The notes under the pieces were generated by a model. The model saw only the letters and a program-made list of their open reading frames with translations, searched no databases and was not told the origin of the DNA. A stretch of 64,000 nt of DNA from Paraburkholderia phenazinium (GTDB taxonomy: Bacteria > Pseudomonadota > Gammaproteobacteria > Burkholderiales > Burkholderiaceae): the NCBI RefSeq assembly GCF_900141745.1, contig NZ_FSRM01000002.1:496001-560000 (forward strand), written 5' to 3'. Made by a program: the position numbers and the translations under genes. Each line of letters starts with the position of its first letter. Positions within the stretch are counted from its first letter, which is position 1. Positions 49,544 through 58,735 of the stretch are shown one piece after another.

Positions 49544-50251
49544 TTAGAACGTTGACGCTGCATCGAGCAGTTTCTGCAGCGAAACGTCCAGACTGTCGAT
49601 CGTATTGACGATCACCTGCAAGAGCGGCCTTGCCAGCTCGACCTGATGTGCGCGCGCGGCACCTTCGAGCCGCGACAGCAACGCTAGCAGGCCCGGACAA
49701 TCGAGCATGCGGGCAGATCCGGCAATGCGGTGCACGCCGCGCCCAACGGCATCCCAAGACCTGGTGCTAAACGCATCGCGTAGCGCCGCGAGCGTGGAAG
49801 CATTTGTGTCGATCAGCAAGCGGACAAGCTGGCGTGCAACTGCCTGGTCGTCGCAGGCCAGTTCCCCGATTCTGGTATGGAGCGAGTCGCGTTCGTGCGC
49901 GGAAATGGCGATATACCGGCACGTCGCCAATGCGTCGACGAACGCGCATTCGTCAATCGGCAAGCTCAAGGTGGCGTGGAAGCCTGGTAACGCCCCAACC
50001 ACTTGCGCTTGATGCGGCACCACCGCAAAGCGCAGGGTCTCCGCAGGCAGCGGGAAAATTCCGGTGGGCATTGAAGCAATGCCGAACTCAACGGACAAGC
50101 GGTGTTCCACCACCAGGCGGACGCGTCGCGGCTCGGCCAACGCTTTTTCTGGCTCGGTAGACACTGTAAATCCGAGACGGGCGAGCATGGCTTCAATTCC
50201 GCTGGCTTGCACCCATTCTCTATCGGCTCTCATCAGCAATGCGCGGTTCAT
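49544..50251 (-). CDS. Soluble Hpt-domain phosphotransfer protein (right module)
   Basis: 235 residues from the ATG at 50251; an in-frame ATG at 50311 is possible but would overlap the upstream regulator by 35 bases. The N-terminal about 150 residues have no recognised domain and may be a degenerate receiver-like fold. The C-terminus is an Hpt domain with RGVHRIAGSARMLDCPGLLALLSRLE (H174 in this numbering). There is no membrane helix, in contrast to the left-module protein at 25302-26903. It lies 25 bases after the right-module response regulator in the same operon and could pass phosphate to it from an unlinked hybrid kinase. Confidence 0.75.
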   Translation of the reverse strand: MNRALLMRADREWVQASGIEAMLARLGFTVSTEPEKALAEPRRVRLVVEHRLSVEFGIASMPTGIFPLPAETLRFAVVPHQAQVVGALPGFHATLSLPIDECAFVDALATCRYIAISAHERDSLHTRIGELACDDQAVARQLVRLLIDTNASTLAALRDAFSTRSWDAVGRGVHRIAGSARMLDCPGLLALLSRLEGAARAHQVELARPLLQVIVNTIDSLDVSLQKLLDAASTF

Positions 50252-50276
50252 GATGTCGTCGTCAAATCGGTTGACT

Positions 50277-50918
50277 TCATTGCGCTGGTGAGACGCGGCA
50301 ACGCCTCGCAAAATCGATCAGTTCAACCAATGACTTAACCCGTAGTTTGCTCATTATTCGGGTTTTGTGACTACTCACCGTTTTATTACTAATAAACAAC
50401 GCATCGCCAATAGTTTTATTCGACATGCCCTTCGCAAGCATTTGCAGAATCATCAACTCCTTGTCAGAGAGCAGCTCAAGTTTCTCCTCCTCTTCACCGG
50501 CAGCCAAGGTTGGGCTTGTTCCTGTAGCCCCGATGTTCATCGGAAAAACTGTATAGGCGGCCATCACCGCTTCGACGCCGCGCATGATTTCCTTCATCTC
50601 CTGCGATTTGCCGACGAAACCCTGTGCTCCCGCACGCATGGCACGCGGCGCAAAGGTTGAAGGATCTTGACCCGACAGCACCAGAACGCGGATATCCGGA
50701 TGGGCCAGCTTCAGCCTTGGAATGACATCGAGCCCATTAATACGCGGAATGTCCAAATCGAGTATAGCGAGGTCCGGCAAGTGCTGCCGGGCTATCTCAA
50801 CGGCCGTCTGCCCATTGTCGGCCTCGAAGACATCGTTGACGCCGAGCAGTTTGGCGAGATGCATTTTAATAACGAGCCGAAATGCGGGATGATCGTCCAC
50901 AATCAGGATGGTGCTCAT
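50277..50918 (-). CDS. BvgA/NarL-like response regulator (right module)
   Basis: 213 residues. Receiver: LIVDDHPAFR, phospho-acceptor D54 in LAILDLDIPRINGL, LVLSGQDP and GFVGKSQEM. LuxR-type HTH: LSDKELMILQMLAKGMSNKTIGDALFISNKTVSSHKTRIMSKLRVKS. A linker of about 30 residues rich in Glu and Ala separates them. Closely similar in plan to the regulator at 26915-27520. A good AGGAGGA ribosome-binding site precedes the ATG. It follows the OmpA-type lipoprotein gene by 28 bases in the same direction, so lipoprotein, regulator and Hpt protein form one leftward operon. Confidence 0.95.
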   Translation of the reverse strand: MSTILIVDDHPAFRLVIKMHLAKLLGVNDVFEADNGQTAVEIARQHLPDLAILDLDIPRINGLDVIPRLKLAHPDIRVLVLSGQDPSTFAPRAMRAGAQGFVGKSQEMKEIMRGVEAVMAAYTVFPMNIGATGTSPTLAAGEEEEKLELLSDKELMILQMLAKGMSNKTIGDALFISNKTVSSHKTRIMSKLRVKSLVELIDFARRCRVSPAQ

Positions 50919-50946
50919 ACAGTTGTCCTCCTAACGGTATTTCGAT

Positions 50947-52002
50947 TCAGTCGCTATTGCGCACGAAGCCAATCTCGACACGCCGGTTTGGCGCAAGACA
51001 CTGCACCAGAGCGACATGATCGGTCTGGTTGCATTCCACCACTGGGCTGGCCTTGCCAAGTCCTGTGACGGTGATCGGCAAGGTCACACCGCGTTTGACC
51101 AGATAAGCCTTCACAGTCAGTGCGCGTTGAAGCGAAAGCCTCTGGTTGTACGCATCACTGCCCAAACGATCGGTATAGCCGCTAATACTCAGTCGACGAA
51201 TGCCCTTCGCTTTTTGCAAGGCAGCGGCCACCCCGTTTAGCTGAGTCTTGCCACGTGGCAACAGTGCGGCGACATCGCTACCGTTGAAGCGAAACGCCGA
51301 GTCGGCTCTAAGCGTAATCGCCGGTGCGGCGACGCTTGCGGCGGGTGCGGGTGTGGATGGTTGTGCGCATTGCAGTGCTGCTTCTGCCGATTTGTGCAAA
51401 TTCCCCTTAATACCGGGGAGCGCCTTTTCGGCAGCTGAGAAATTGCGGGTCCATGCGTAGTGACCGGCGAGCATCAATTCGACTTCGGCACAGGCGAGCG
51501 GCGCTTGCGCCTCCGGGCAGCGGGCGGTGACCGGATCGCTCTTGATGACGTTGACGATCTTCCACAAATCCGGACGCACCGTCGATACAGTACGCAACTC
51601 GGGATTGGCTGCGGACAGCGGCGTGTCGTTTTCCAGACCGAAGGTGATGATTGCAGCTTGACCGATGGCTTCCTCAACAAAACCCCATTGATCGTGCGCA
51701 TCCCGCTGAGCTCGTCCAGCGTCGATCCAACATTGGGCCTTGGTGTGAAAGTAGCTGTTCTTGTCGGCGGGTAGGTTGTTCAGCCGCTGCTGAAGCGCGG
51801 CAAGCGCTTCGCCACCATGGGTAACCGGCGCGTAGGTGTTCAGCCATTGCGGCGTCACCGCACCCGAGGCAGTATCTTGTGCAGTGCCAAGACCAGTCTT
51901 CAGAACTGTAGGATCTTCAATGCCCAGTCGATCCCTGTCGGCCCGACTCGCGCAGCCTGTTAAAGCTAGCGCACACGCCACCATAGTTAGCTGAAATCTC
52001 AT
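50947..52002 (-). CDS. OmpA-domain lipoprotein, paralogue (right module)
   Basis: 351 residues with a lipobox (ALALTGC). The N-terminal domain (RDRLGIEDPTVLKTGLGTAQ, GAVTPQWLNTY, AQCWIDAGRAQRDAHDQWGFVEEAIGQA, HYAWTRNFSAAEKA) matches that of the lipoprotein at 28040-29182 throughout. The C-terminal OmpA-like domain has LSISGYTDRLGSDAYNQRLSLQRA, so peptidoglycan binding is likely. It lacks the Gln-rich tail of the left copy. It is not next to the adhesin but heads the operon with the response regulator and Hpt genes, on the far side of the pilus operon. Confidence 0.88.
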   Translation of the reverse strand: MRFQLTMVACALALTGCASRADRDRLGIEDPTVLKTGLGTAQDTASGAVTPQWLNTYAPVTHGGEALAALQQRLNNLPADKNSYFHTKAQCWIDAGRAQRDAHDQWGFVEEAIGQAAIITFGLENDTPLSAANPELRTVSTVRPDLWKIVNVIKSDPVTARCPEAQAPLACAEVELMLAGHYAWTRNFSAAEKALPGIKGNLHKSAEAALQCAQPSTPAPAASVAAPAITLRADSAFRFNGSDVAALLPRGKTQLNGVAAALQKAKGIRRLSISGYTDRLGSDAYNQRLSLQRALTVKAYLVKRGVTLPITVTGLGKASPVVECNQTDHVALVQCLAPNRRVEIGFVRNSD

Positions 52003-52155
52003 CAGTGCCCCGCGTCCAAACGCGTTTGTTTTGTAATGAGCAGGAGTATGGGGAGACGTCTACGGGCATGGAATGGGAAGAGTCTTAGAGTGGTGCCCGA
52101 AAAAGAAGAGAGCTAATGGCGCCCACCAGCGGCAGACCAGCGCTGACATTGCGCA

Positions 52156-52187
52156 GGACCGCCACGAGCGTCGCAGCCCGGCGGTCC
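52156..52187 (-). terminator. Hairpin downstream of the DUF748 gene
   Basis: GGACCGCC and GGCGGTCC pair across a 16-base loop, 17 bases past the stop. No T run follows; a weak candidate terminator. Confidence 0.4.
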
Positions 52188-52203
52188 TCGCGACATTGGA
52201 GTA

Positions 52204-55200
52204 TTACTTCAGGCCGAAGTCCACCCGCGTTGTGGCGCCCTTGTCCTTGATGCCTTGCGCGTCGAGTTTCGGTGCGACGATGAACACCCGGCTGCTGTCG
52301 ATCTTGCCTTCGAAGTACTGCTGCACGCTCTGCGCGCGCTCCTGCGCGAGGTCGCGCAGGCTGGCATCGTTGATCGGCGCATGTTCGGCCAGGGCGCTCT
52401 TCATCTCATCATCAGGCATGCTCTTCGTGAGGCCGACAAAATTGCGCGGCTTCTTGAAGTCGGCATCCTTATAGGCCTTGGTCAGGTACTTGTCGTAATC
52501 CTTTGGATCAACCGTGACCGTCGACAGATCGACGCTTTCACCGTTCCCGACCACGTCCTTGATCTTTTCCTGCTTGACCAGCTTCTCCACATACTCCGTG
52601 CGCAAGGCCGGCGTGTCGACAGCCGGATCGACGCGTCCGATCACATCGATCCGGATCGAAGACTTGTCGGCCAGCGCCTTTGCAATGGTGTCGAGCTTCT
52701 TTTCCGCCGCGTCCGAAAGCTTCGCGGACCCGGCATCGAATTCGACGTAGCCCATTTCCTCACCACCTCCGCCACCGAACGCGTTTGCAAGCAGCGAGAA
52801 TGGCGCGGTCACAGCCCGTTCCAGCAGATTCAACACCGCATGCCAGATCAGGCCGCCGATACTGAACTCCGGATTCGACAACGAGCCGGACACCGGAATG
52901 TTCACGTCGATCTCGCCCTTCGAGTTCTTCAATAGCGAAATCGCGAAGCGCACCGGCAGCTTGGTCGCTGTGTCATTGTCGATGTGATCGCCGAACGTCA
53001 GTTGATCGATGAAGATGTGGTTGTTCGCGCTCAACTGGTCGTTATCGAGCTTGTAGTGCAGATCGACGTTGAGCTTGCCCTTCGTGATCGGATAGCCAGC
53101 GTACTTAGCCGAGTACGGCGTGAGGTTGGTCAGTTCGATATCGTGCGCGCTCGCGGTCAAATCGAGCGCAGGTTTGGCAATCAGCGGATTAACCGTGCCG
53201 CGAATCGATAGCGGACCATTTGCCGCGAGCTTGGCGGAAACGTCCACCGGAGCGGACGTGGTCGATTGCGTGCCGAACGCGCCAATCGTCCCCTGAATCC
53301 CCACCAGGTTGGCCGTGAAGTTCGGCTTGATGAAGTTGTCGGTATACGTCACGCGGCCCTGTTGAAGCACCAATTGGCCAAAGTGCAGCCGAACCGGACT
53401 AGCGGGCGGCTGTGGCTGCGCCTGGCCGGCAGCAACCGTCGCACCCGAAGCTGCCTTCGCGGACGCTACGCGCGGCGCCGACGCACCCACAGACGCCACC
53501 GTGGATGCCGGCACCGACGCCGAAGCCACCGCAGGCTCCGAGGCCGGCACCACAGCCGCCACGCCAGCAGAAGCTGGCTCCGCGGGCTCAGGCGCGGTAC
53601 CAGGCGTCAACGGCACCGGCTCCGTTTTGCTCTTGCTCCGCGTCAGCGATTGCGGCGTGCCGCCCCCTTCATGGGCCACCACATCCGTCAGATTGAGCTT
53701 GCCTTGCGGATCCAGCAACACACGCCCGTAGAAGTTCGAAAATGTCACGCGTCCGGCGTCGACATCGGTGCCGTGTTCGTCGTAGTTCGCCTTCAGGTTA
53801 GTCAGCGCGAGCGATCCCCAGCCCGCGAACGAGTCCGAAGTCGCCTTGTCCAGCATGCGAACGTCGACGAGCGCCGCGTTGCCGCGATACGAAGCCTTCA
53901 GCGCTTTCGATGCCTGCGACATCGCCACGTCGCCCTTCATGTTCAGCAACGCGCTCGCGATCGTCGCGTTGAGCTTGCCGCCGAAGTACGGCTCGAACGC
54001 AGCGGCATCCAGCCGGTTGGCATCCACTTTCAGCGCGAGCTTGAGCGGTGTCGCCGTGACGTCGCCCGTCACGCCAAGCGTGCCCTTGCGATTGAGCGTC
54101 GCCTGCAGATCGATCGGTAGAGGCTTGCTCAAATCGTCACTGATCTGCTGCACTTTGAGTTGCAGCGGCGAAATGGCGAGCTTGACCGGACGCGGCGTGC
54201 TGTTGTCGGTGAAGTTGGCCGTCGCGTCCTTCAGGCTCAGTTGGCCAATTGTGTAATGCCACGCCGGCCCCTGTTCCTGCGCCTGCTTGGCAGCGTGGAT
54301 CGCGGTGCGTTGCTGCGCCTCCTGGTGCGGTCCGGCCAGCGCAGCGAGGTCGATGCTGCCGTCCTTCATACGCTGCGCGTTGATCACGAGACCGGTCACG
54401 TCAACGGCATTGACCGCCGCATTGCGACCCGGCACGTCCACCTGCTTGACGTCCACGTGACCCTGCGCGAGCGCCACCGCCGCCTCCTTGTCGCCGCGCG
54501 CTGCCAGTTTCAGCGATTGCAGGTCCAGTTGCGTTGCGCCCACCTGGATGTCGGGTGGCGACTTCGCCCAGTTGGCGCTGAGGTTGGTCGTCACGGAGAG
54601 CGCGCCGTCGGTCACCTGGGCGGCGGTCATGCTGTCGAGATACGGCTGCAGCATCGGCAGCGGAAGCGACTTGAGGTCGATCTTCGAATCGGCGCTTTTG
54701 GTGACCAGACCGAGCGAGCCCGCCACATCCAGTGAACCCGGACTGTCCTTGAATGCCGTGCTCACCGTATAGCGTGCCGGCGCCTTAGCCATCGTCGAAA
54801 AGTCCGCCAGCGACACCGCGAGACTCTTCAGTCCCAGCGCGACCGGCCTCGACGCAGCGTCATCCTGAACGTTGACCGTGCCGTCGTTGAGCGTAAAGCG
54901 CTTGATCGCAAGGTCGAGCGGCGCAGCGGGTTTGGCTGCGCCAGCCGTCGACGATGCCGCTGCGGGCGCACTTGCACCTGCACCTGCATTCGCACTTGGG
55001 TTTGCACTGGCTGCCTGCGCCTCGCTGGCAGACACAGGCGCTGCCGCTGCCGCCGGCGGCGCAGCAAACGTCCGCTCGACGCTCAGCACACCGTCCTTGT
55101 CCCGCGCCAGATTCACGGTAGGCGTGTCGAGACGGATATCGTCGAAGTGATAGACGCTCTTCATCGGCTCAAGCGTGGCCGCCGCGACATGCAGCGCGTG

Positions 55201-56124
55201 CGCGGCAAAAAACGGCTGCTTCTTCTCATCGAGGACGTCGATATCGTTCAGGTCGACGGTACCGGTCACGCGTAACGAAGGCGCGTCGTCCGACATGATG
55301 AAATTGAGCTTGAGATCCGTCGAGAGCTTGCCCGCCTGCACCGTCACCGGCAACTTCTGCGGCGAGTACGAGAGCAGCTTCGGCACGTCCAGCCCATCGA
55401 ACCGCAGCGACACGTCCGACTCGCGCGACGCGGCGAACGGCTTGGTCTTGCCATCGATCGCAAGCGGGCTGCCGTCAATGCGCGCGCGCAGCAGCGGTTC
55501 GACAAAGATGTCGGTTTTCGACGGCAACGTGGCGATAAACGGAATGCCGAGTTTCCACTGATCGATCACGTGCTTCACGCCGAGCAGGCGGTCATCGAAA
55601 GTGATCTGGCCGTTTTCGAGCCTGATGTTCGACACAGAGAACAGCGTCGGTTTGCTATCCGGCCTGGACGGCTGCTTGGCAAACTTCTCGATCAGATCCG
55701 TGAAATTGAAGCGCTGAGCGTCGTAGCGAACGATGGTGAAGCGCGGTGAATCGAGCTGCACTTCATCGACAATCGGCGCTGCGCGAAACAGCGAGCTCCA
55801 CGACGGCTTCACGATCAACCGCGAGATATCGACGAAATCGCCCTGGCCGCCACGCTCGCCAATATGAATGCGATCGGCTTCGAGCCTGAGTGTGTACGGA
55901 TTGAGCGCGATCCGGCCAATGGTCGCGGGCCGGTCGAGCTGTTTGCTGAGTTGCTGCTCGGCAATATGGCGAATCAGCGGCGGCGCCGCGAAGAAGCCAA
56001 ACAGACCGAACAACACCAGGAAGATCAGCAGGCCGATCACGATACGGCGTGTACGACGCGCCTGCGCGACACCGCGCACGGCCTGCAGGGAAGATGTCAG
56101 AGTTGCTTTATTGAGGCTTGCCAT
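52204..56124 (-). CDS. Large DUF748/AsmA-like envelope protein with OmpA-like C-terminus
   Basis: 1306 residues. One N-terminal membrane helix (RIVIGLLIFLVLFGLFGFFAAPPLI) is followed by AsmA/DUF748-type beta-rich repeats (for example GRIALNPYTLRLEADRIHI, VDEVQLDSPRFTIVRYD, GSIDLAALAG), with Ala/Ser/Pro-rich linkers near residues 350-400 and 900-950. DUF748 core: DLTASAHDIELTNLTPYSAKYAGYPITKGKLNVDL and LPVRFAISLLKNSKGEIDVNIPVSGSLSNPEFSIGGLIW. The C-terminal segment (YVEFDAGSAKLSDAAEKKLDTIAKAL, IRIDVIGRVDP) resembles an OmpA-type domain. Members probably bridge the inner membrane and the periplasm and may act in lipid or envelope homeostasis; the exact role is unknown. Confidence 0.85.
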   Translation of the reverse strand: MASLNKATLTSSLQAVRGVAQARRTRRIVIGLLIFLVLFGLFGFFAAPPLIRHIAEQQLSKQLDRPATIGRIALNPYTLRLEADRIHIGERGGQGDFVDISRLIVKPSWSSLFRAAPIVDEVQLDSPRFTIVRYDAQRFNFTDLIEKFAKQPSRPDSKPTLFSVSNIRLENGQITFDDRLLGVKHVIDQWKLGIPFIATLPSKTDIFVEPLLRARIDGSPLAIDGKTKPFAASRESDVSLRFDGLDVPKLLSYSPQKLPVTVQAGKLSTDLKLNFIMSDDAPSLRVTGTVDLNDIDVLDEKKQPFFAAHALHVAAATLEPMKSVYHFDDIRLDTPTVNLARDKDGVLSVERTFAAPPAAAAAPVSASEAQAASANPSANAGAGASAPAAASSTAGAAKPAAPLDLAIKRFTLNDGTVNVQDDAASRPVALGLKSLAVSLADFSTMAKAPARYTVSTAFKDSPGSLDVAGSLGLVTKSADSKIDLKSLPLPMLQPYLDSMTAAQVTDGALSVTTNLSANWAKSPPDIQVGATQLDLQSLKLAARGDKEAAVALAQGHVDVKQVDVPGRNAAVNAVDVTGLVINAQRMKDGSIDLAALAGPHQEAQQRTAIHAAKQAQEQGPAWHYTIGQLSLKDATANFTDNSTPRPVKLAISPLQLKVQQISDDLSKPLPIDLQATLNRKGTLGVTGDVTATPLKLALKVDANRLDAAAFEPYFGGKLNATIASALLNMKGDVAMSQASKALKASYRGNAALVDVRMLDKATSDSFAGWGSLALTNLKANYDEHGTDVDAGRVTFSNFYGRVLLDPQGKLNLTDVVAHEGGGTPQSLTRSKSKTEPVPLTPGTAPEPAEPASAGVAAVVPASEPAVASASVPASTVASVGASAPRVASAKAASGATVAAGQAQPQPPASPVRLHFGQLVLQQGRVTYTDNFIKPNFTANLVGIQGTIGAFGTQSTTSAPVDVSAKLAANGPLSIRGTVNPLIAKPALDLTASAHDIELTNLTPYSAKYAGYPITKGKLNVDLHYKLDNDQLSANNHIFIDQLTFGDHIDNDTATKLPVRFAISLLKNSKGEIDVNIPVSGSLSNPEFSIGGLIWHAVLNLLERAVTAPFSLLANAFGGGGGEEMGYVEFDAGSAKLSDAAEKKLDTIAKALADKSSIRIDVIGRVDPAVDTPALRTEYVEKLVKQEKIKDVVGNGESVDLSTVTVDPKDYDKYLTKAYKDADFKKPRNFVGLTKSMPDDEMKSALAEHAPINDASLRDLAQERAQSVQQYFEGKIDSSRVFIVAPKLDAQGIKDKGATTRVDFGLK

Positions 56125-56309
56125 GCTCGGTCATGGGTGATGCGGCGGCAAGCCCGCCGCGATAACTGGAGTCCTGCCTCGGGCAAGTATATGTCGTGAG
56201 ACGTAGGCGGGATAGAAATGTAAGCCGAAAGCAAACAAACACCCGATGCGCATGGGCGCGCGCGAGCACAAAGTTTAGTCACGCGTTTGTGACAATCTTT
56301 GCAACGCTG

Positions 56310-56330
56310 CGAACCCGCGTTGCGGGTTCG
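56310..56330. repeat. Short perfect hairpin upstream of the DUF748 gene
   Basis: CGAACCCGC and GCGGGTTCG pair around GTT. It lies in the 293-base gap between the DUF1254 and DUF748 genes. Function unknown. Confidence 0.5.
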
Positions 56331-56381
56331 GAAACAATTGATTTGCGGGCTATTTGACGGCGCTGCTGCGGAAGCAGCGAA

Positions 56382-56411
56382 GGTGTGCATCGCAATGGCG
56401 CGATGCACACC
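56382..56411 (-). terminator. Hairpin downstream of the DUF1254 gene
   Basis: Perfect 12-bp stem GGTGTGCATCGC / GCGATGCACACC with a six-base loop, directly after the stop codon on the minus strand. No T run follows, so termination strength is uncertain. Confidence 0.6.
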
Positions 56412-56417
56412 CCGTCA

Positions 56418-57836
56418 TCATTGACGTACGACGGTGGGCGGTTGCCAGGTGCCGTCGGTGGCTTGCGGCTTGGGTGCGTAGAGTCGCAGCACGAGTTGAA
56501 GGTCGGTGCGCGGCGCCGGCAGCCAGTTGGCCGCCCGCACGTGCGCCGACGACACCACCACGTCAAGCGATCCGTCCCGGTTGCGGTGCGCGCCGTTGCG
56601 ATCGCCGACGGCAAGCCGTGCCGGCGCGCTTTCACCGAGCGCGCCTTCCTTCGTGTAGGCCGTGATCGACCAGAAGCCGCGCACCGGCGGCAACTGGTTC
56701 GGCGCGAAATGGATCACATACCGGTTGGCGCCATTCAACGCGTGGCCGTCGCTATCCAGCGTGACCGTGGCGCGCACTTCGTCGTCTTTCGTGCCGATAC
56801 CCGGCTGCTCGTAGGCTGCGTAAGCACGTAACGCGTAATCCGGACCGTAGTTGCCGACGCCGTCACCGAACCAGCTCCAGCCGTTCACGCTCAGCAGATT
56901 CGGCGGAGGCGTCACCACACGCTCACGGCCGTCGGCCATCCCCTCGGTAATAACGTCCTTGGCGTTCGGCAGTTCGACCGGCTCACCAGGCTTCACGCCC
57001 AGGTCGGCGAGGATCTTCAATGCGTGCGGATCGTCAGGCACGGACGGGTTGTCCTGCAACCCCTGCGCAAGCCGGTTGAAAAAGCCGCTCGCGTCGAGCG
57101 CGGCAACCTGCGCGGCCGGCGATCCGGATGCCGCCAACGCCGCAGCAGCCGCGGCGTTGCCGCCCGGCGCGATCGACGCCGAACGCTTATCGCTCGCGTA
57201 CGCGCTCAATGGTACGAGACGCATGCCGCGCTGCAGTTTGCGCACCGCCGTGACGTCGCGACCGGCGTTCGACTGGATCCGCACGGTCACCCACGCGTTG
57301 CGGGTCGGCACGTCAACGCGTTTGACGTTCGCCGGCAAATCGCCCTGCCAGCCAGGACCGACAAAGGCGATCGCCTGCTCCCTGATCCCGCTGGATCGCG
57401 GACCGATCTGGGCGCTGGTCGACCAGACCACGTTGGTCCACATATCGAGCGTGCGGGCATCGACGTAGCGGCCGTGCGAATCGGGCAGCGTCAGGATCAC
57501 GGGTTCCGCGCTCAAGTCGAGCCAGCCGCTCGAATCGAACGTGTCGATACCGGGTGTGGGCGGATTCGCCGAGCCGACCGGCGGCAACGCCTGCGCGTGG
57601 CGCAGCGCATTGAGGGGCGCCTGACCCGGATCGGTGCCGACCGCGACATCGCGCGCCACTTCCATCAGCACCAGCGGGTAGCCGAACACGTAGGAGTCGG
57701 CCACCTCGTCCTTGATCCAGCCGGTGGGCTTGGGTGCGTCGGTGTGAGTCGAGGCACAGCCGGCGAGAAAGGCGAAGCCTGCGAACGAAGCGCAGGTCCA
57801 ATGAAGCGAAAACAGTGTTCGGCGATTTTTTATCAT
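56418..57836 (-). CDS. DUF1254/DUF1214-domain lipoprotein
   Basis: 472 residues from the ATG at 57836; longer in-frame starts have no signal-like sequence. A lipoprotein signal (FAGFAFLAGCAST) is followed by DUF1254 (VADSYVFGYPLVLMEVAR ... VILTLPDSHGRYVDARTLDMWTNVV) and DUF1214 (YVIHFAPNQLPPVRGFWSITAYTKEGAL, NRDGSLDVVVSSAHVRAANWLPAP). The molecular function of the family is not established. It stands alone, leftward, divergent from the PaiB-like gene. Confidence 0.88.
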   Translation of the reverse strand: MIKNRRTLFSLHWTCASFAGFAFLAGCASTHTDAPKPTGWIKDEVADSYVFGYPLVLMEVARDVAVGTDPGQAPLNALRHAQALPPVGSANPPTPGIDTFDSSGWLDLSAEPVILTLPDSHGRYVDARTLDMWTNVVWSTSAQIGPRSSGIREQAIAFVGPGWQGDLPANVKRVDVPTRNAWVTVRIQSNAGRDVTAVRKLQRGMRLVPLSAYASDKRSASIAPGGNAAAAAALAASGSPAAQVAALDASGFFNRLAQGLQDNPSVPDDPHALKILADLGVKPGEPVELPNAKDVITEGMADGRERVVTPPPNLLSVNGWSWFGDGVGNYGPDYALRAYAAYEQPGIGTKDDEVRATVTLDSDGHALNGANRYVIHFAPNQLPPVRGFWSITAYTKEGALGESAPARLAVGDRNGAHRNRDGSLDVVVSSAHVRAANWLPAPRTDLQLVLRLYAPKPQATDGTWQPPTVVRQ

Positions 57837-58039
57837 TCGTTCAGGTGGCAGAACGTTCGGTCCAGGGACAGGCGTCGGTCGGCGGCGGCTCTGCCCACGT
57901 GGTTCCCAAGCCCCCGCGAACTCGCCACATATCTCGATCCCGACAACAACGGGTTGTATCGTATCCTTGACAGCTAGCAAGCGCAAAGGCACAACCGCAC
58001 CTTTTGCACAACTCGCACCTTCACGCCCCCGGAGCGCCC

Positions 58040-58681
58040 ATGTACGTCCCTGCCCATTTCGAAGAGAACCGTCCAGAGGTTCTTCATCAGCTCATCTCCG
58101 ATCAGCCGTTCGGCACGCTCGTGACCACCGGTCCCAACGGTCTGGACGCGAATCATCTGCCGTTCGAATTCGCACCGGCCGAAGGTTCGCATGGCACGTT
58201 GCGGGCGCACGTGGCGCGGGCCAACCCGGTCTGGCAGGAAGTGGCTTCGCAACCGGACACGCTGGTGATTTTCCAGGGACCGGCCGCCTATATTTCGCCG
58301 AACTGGTATCCGAGCAAGCACGAGGCGCACCGTCAGGTGCCGACGTACAACTACATGGTGGTTCACGCCCACGGCAAGATCGTCGTACGCGACGATGAAG
58401 CGTTCGTCCGCGGACTTGTGGCGCGGCTCACCCGCGCGATGGAGGCCAATGAGCCGCGGCCCTGGAAGATGGGGGACGCACCGGCTGACTATATTTCCCA
58501 AATGCTCGGGGCCATCGTTGGAATCGAGATCGAAGTTACGCGGCTGGTCGGCAAATGGAAGCTGGGTCAGAACAAGGAAGCACGCGACCGGCGTGGCGCG
58601 GTCGATGCGCTGCTGGCCGGCGGCGGCGAGGCGCAGGAGGCTGTCGCCGAGGCAATGCTGAACGCACCACCGGCGTTTTAA
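58040..58681 (+). CDS. paiB: PaiB-family FMN-binding protein
   Basis: 213 residues from the ATG at 58040, which has a GGAGCG ribosome-binding site; an upstream ATG would add a 12-residue extension without family character. The sequence MYVPAHFEENRPEVLHQLISDQPFGTLVTTG, then GPAAYISPNWYPSKHEAHRQVPTYNYMVVHAHG and a late EIEVTRLVGKWKLGQNK matches the PaiB split-barrel flavin-binding family. Members bind FMN or haem and were named as negative regulators of sporulation/proteases in Bacillus; in this organism the role is unknown. It ends 54 bases before the CueR-type promoter. Confidence 0.88.
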   Translation: MYVPAHFEENRPEVLHQLISDQPFGTLVTTGPNGLDANHLPFEFAPAEGSHGTLRAHVARANPVWQEVASQPDTLVIFQGPAAYISPNWYPSKHEAHRQVPTYNYMVVHAHGKIVVRDDEAFVRGLVARLTRAMEANEPRPWKMGDAPADYISQMLGAIVGIEIEVTRLVGKWKLGQNKEARDRRGAVDALLAGGGEAQEAVAEAMLNAPPAF

Positions 58682-58735
58682 ATGTGGTTTGGCGCGCGGT
58701 CTGGCCCCGGTCATTATTTTGGCCGATATTAGCCC

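Noticed and set aside
24391..52002. Genomic island with mobile ends
   Set aside because: I saw no integrase, transposase, tRNA or flanking direct repeat, so I call it an accessory region without claiming recent transfer.
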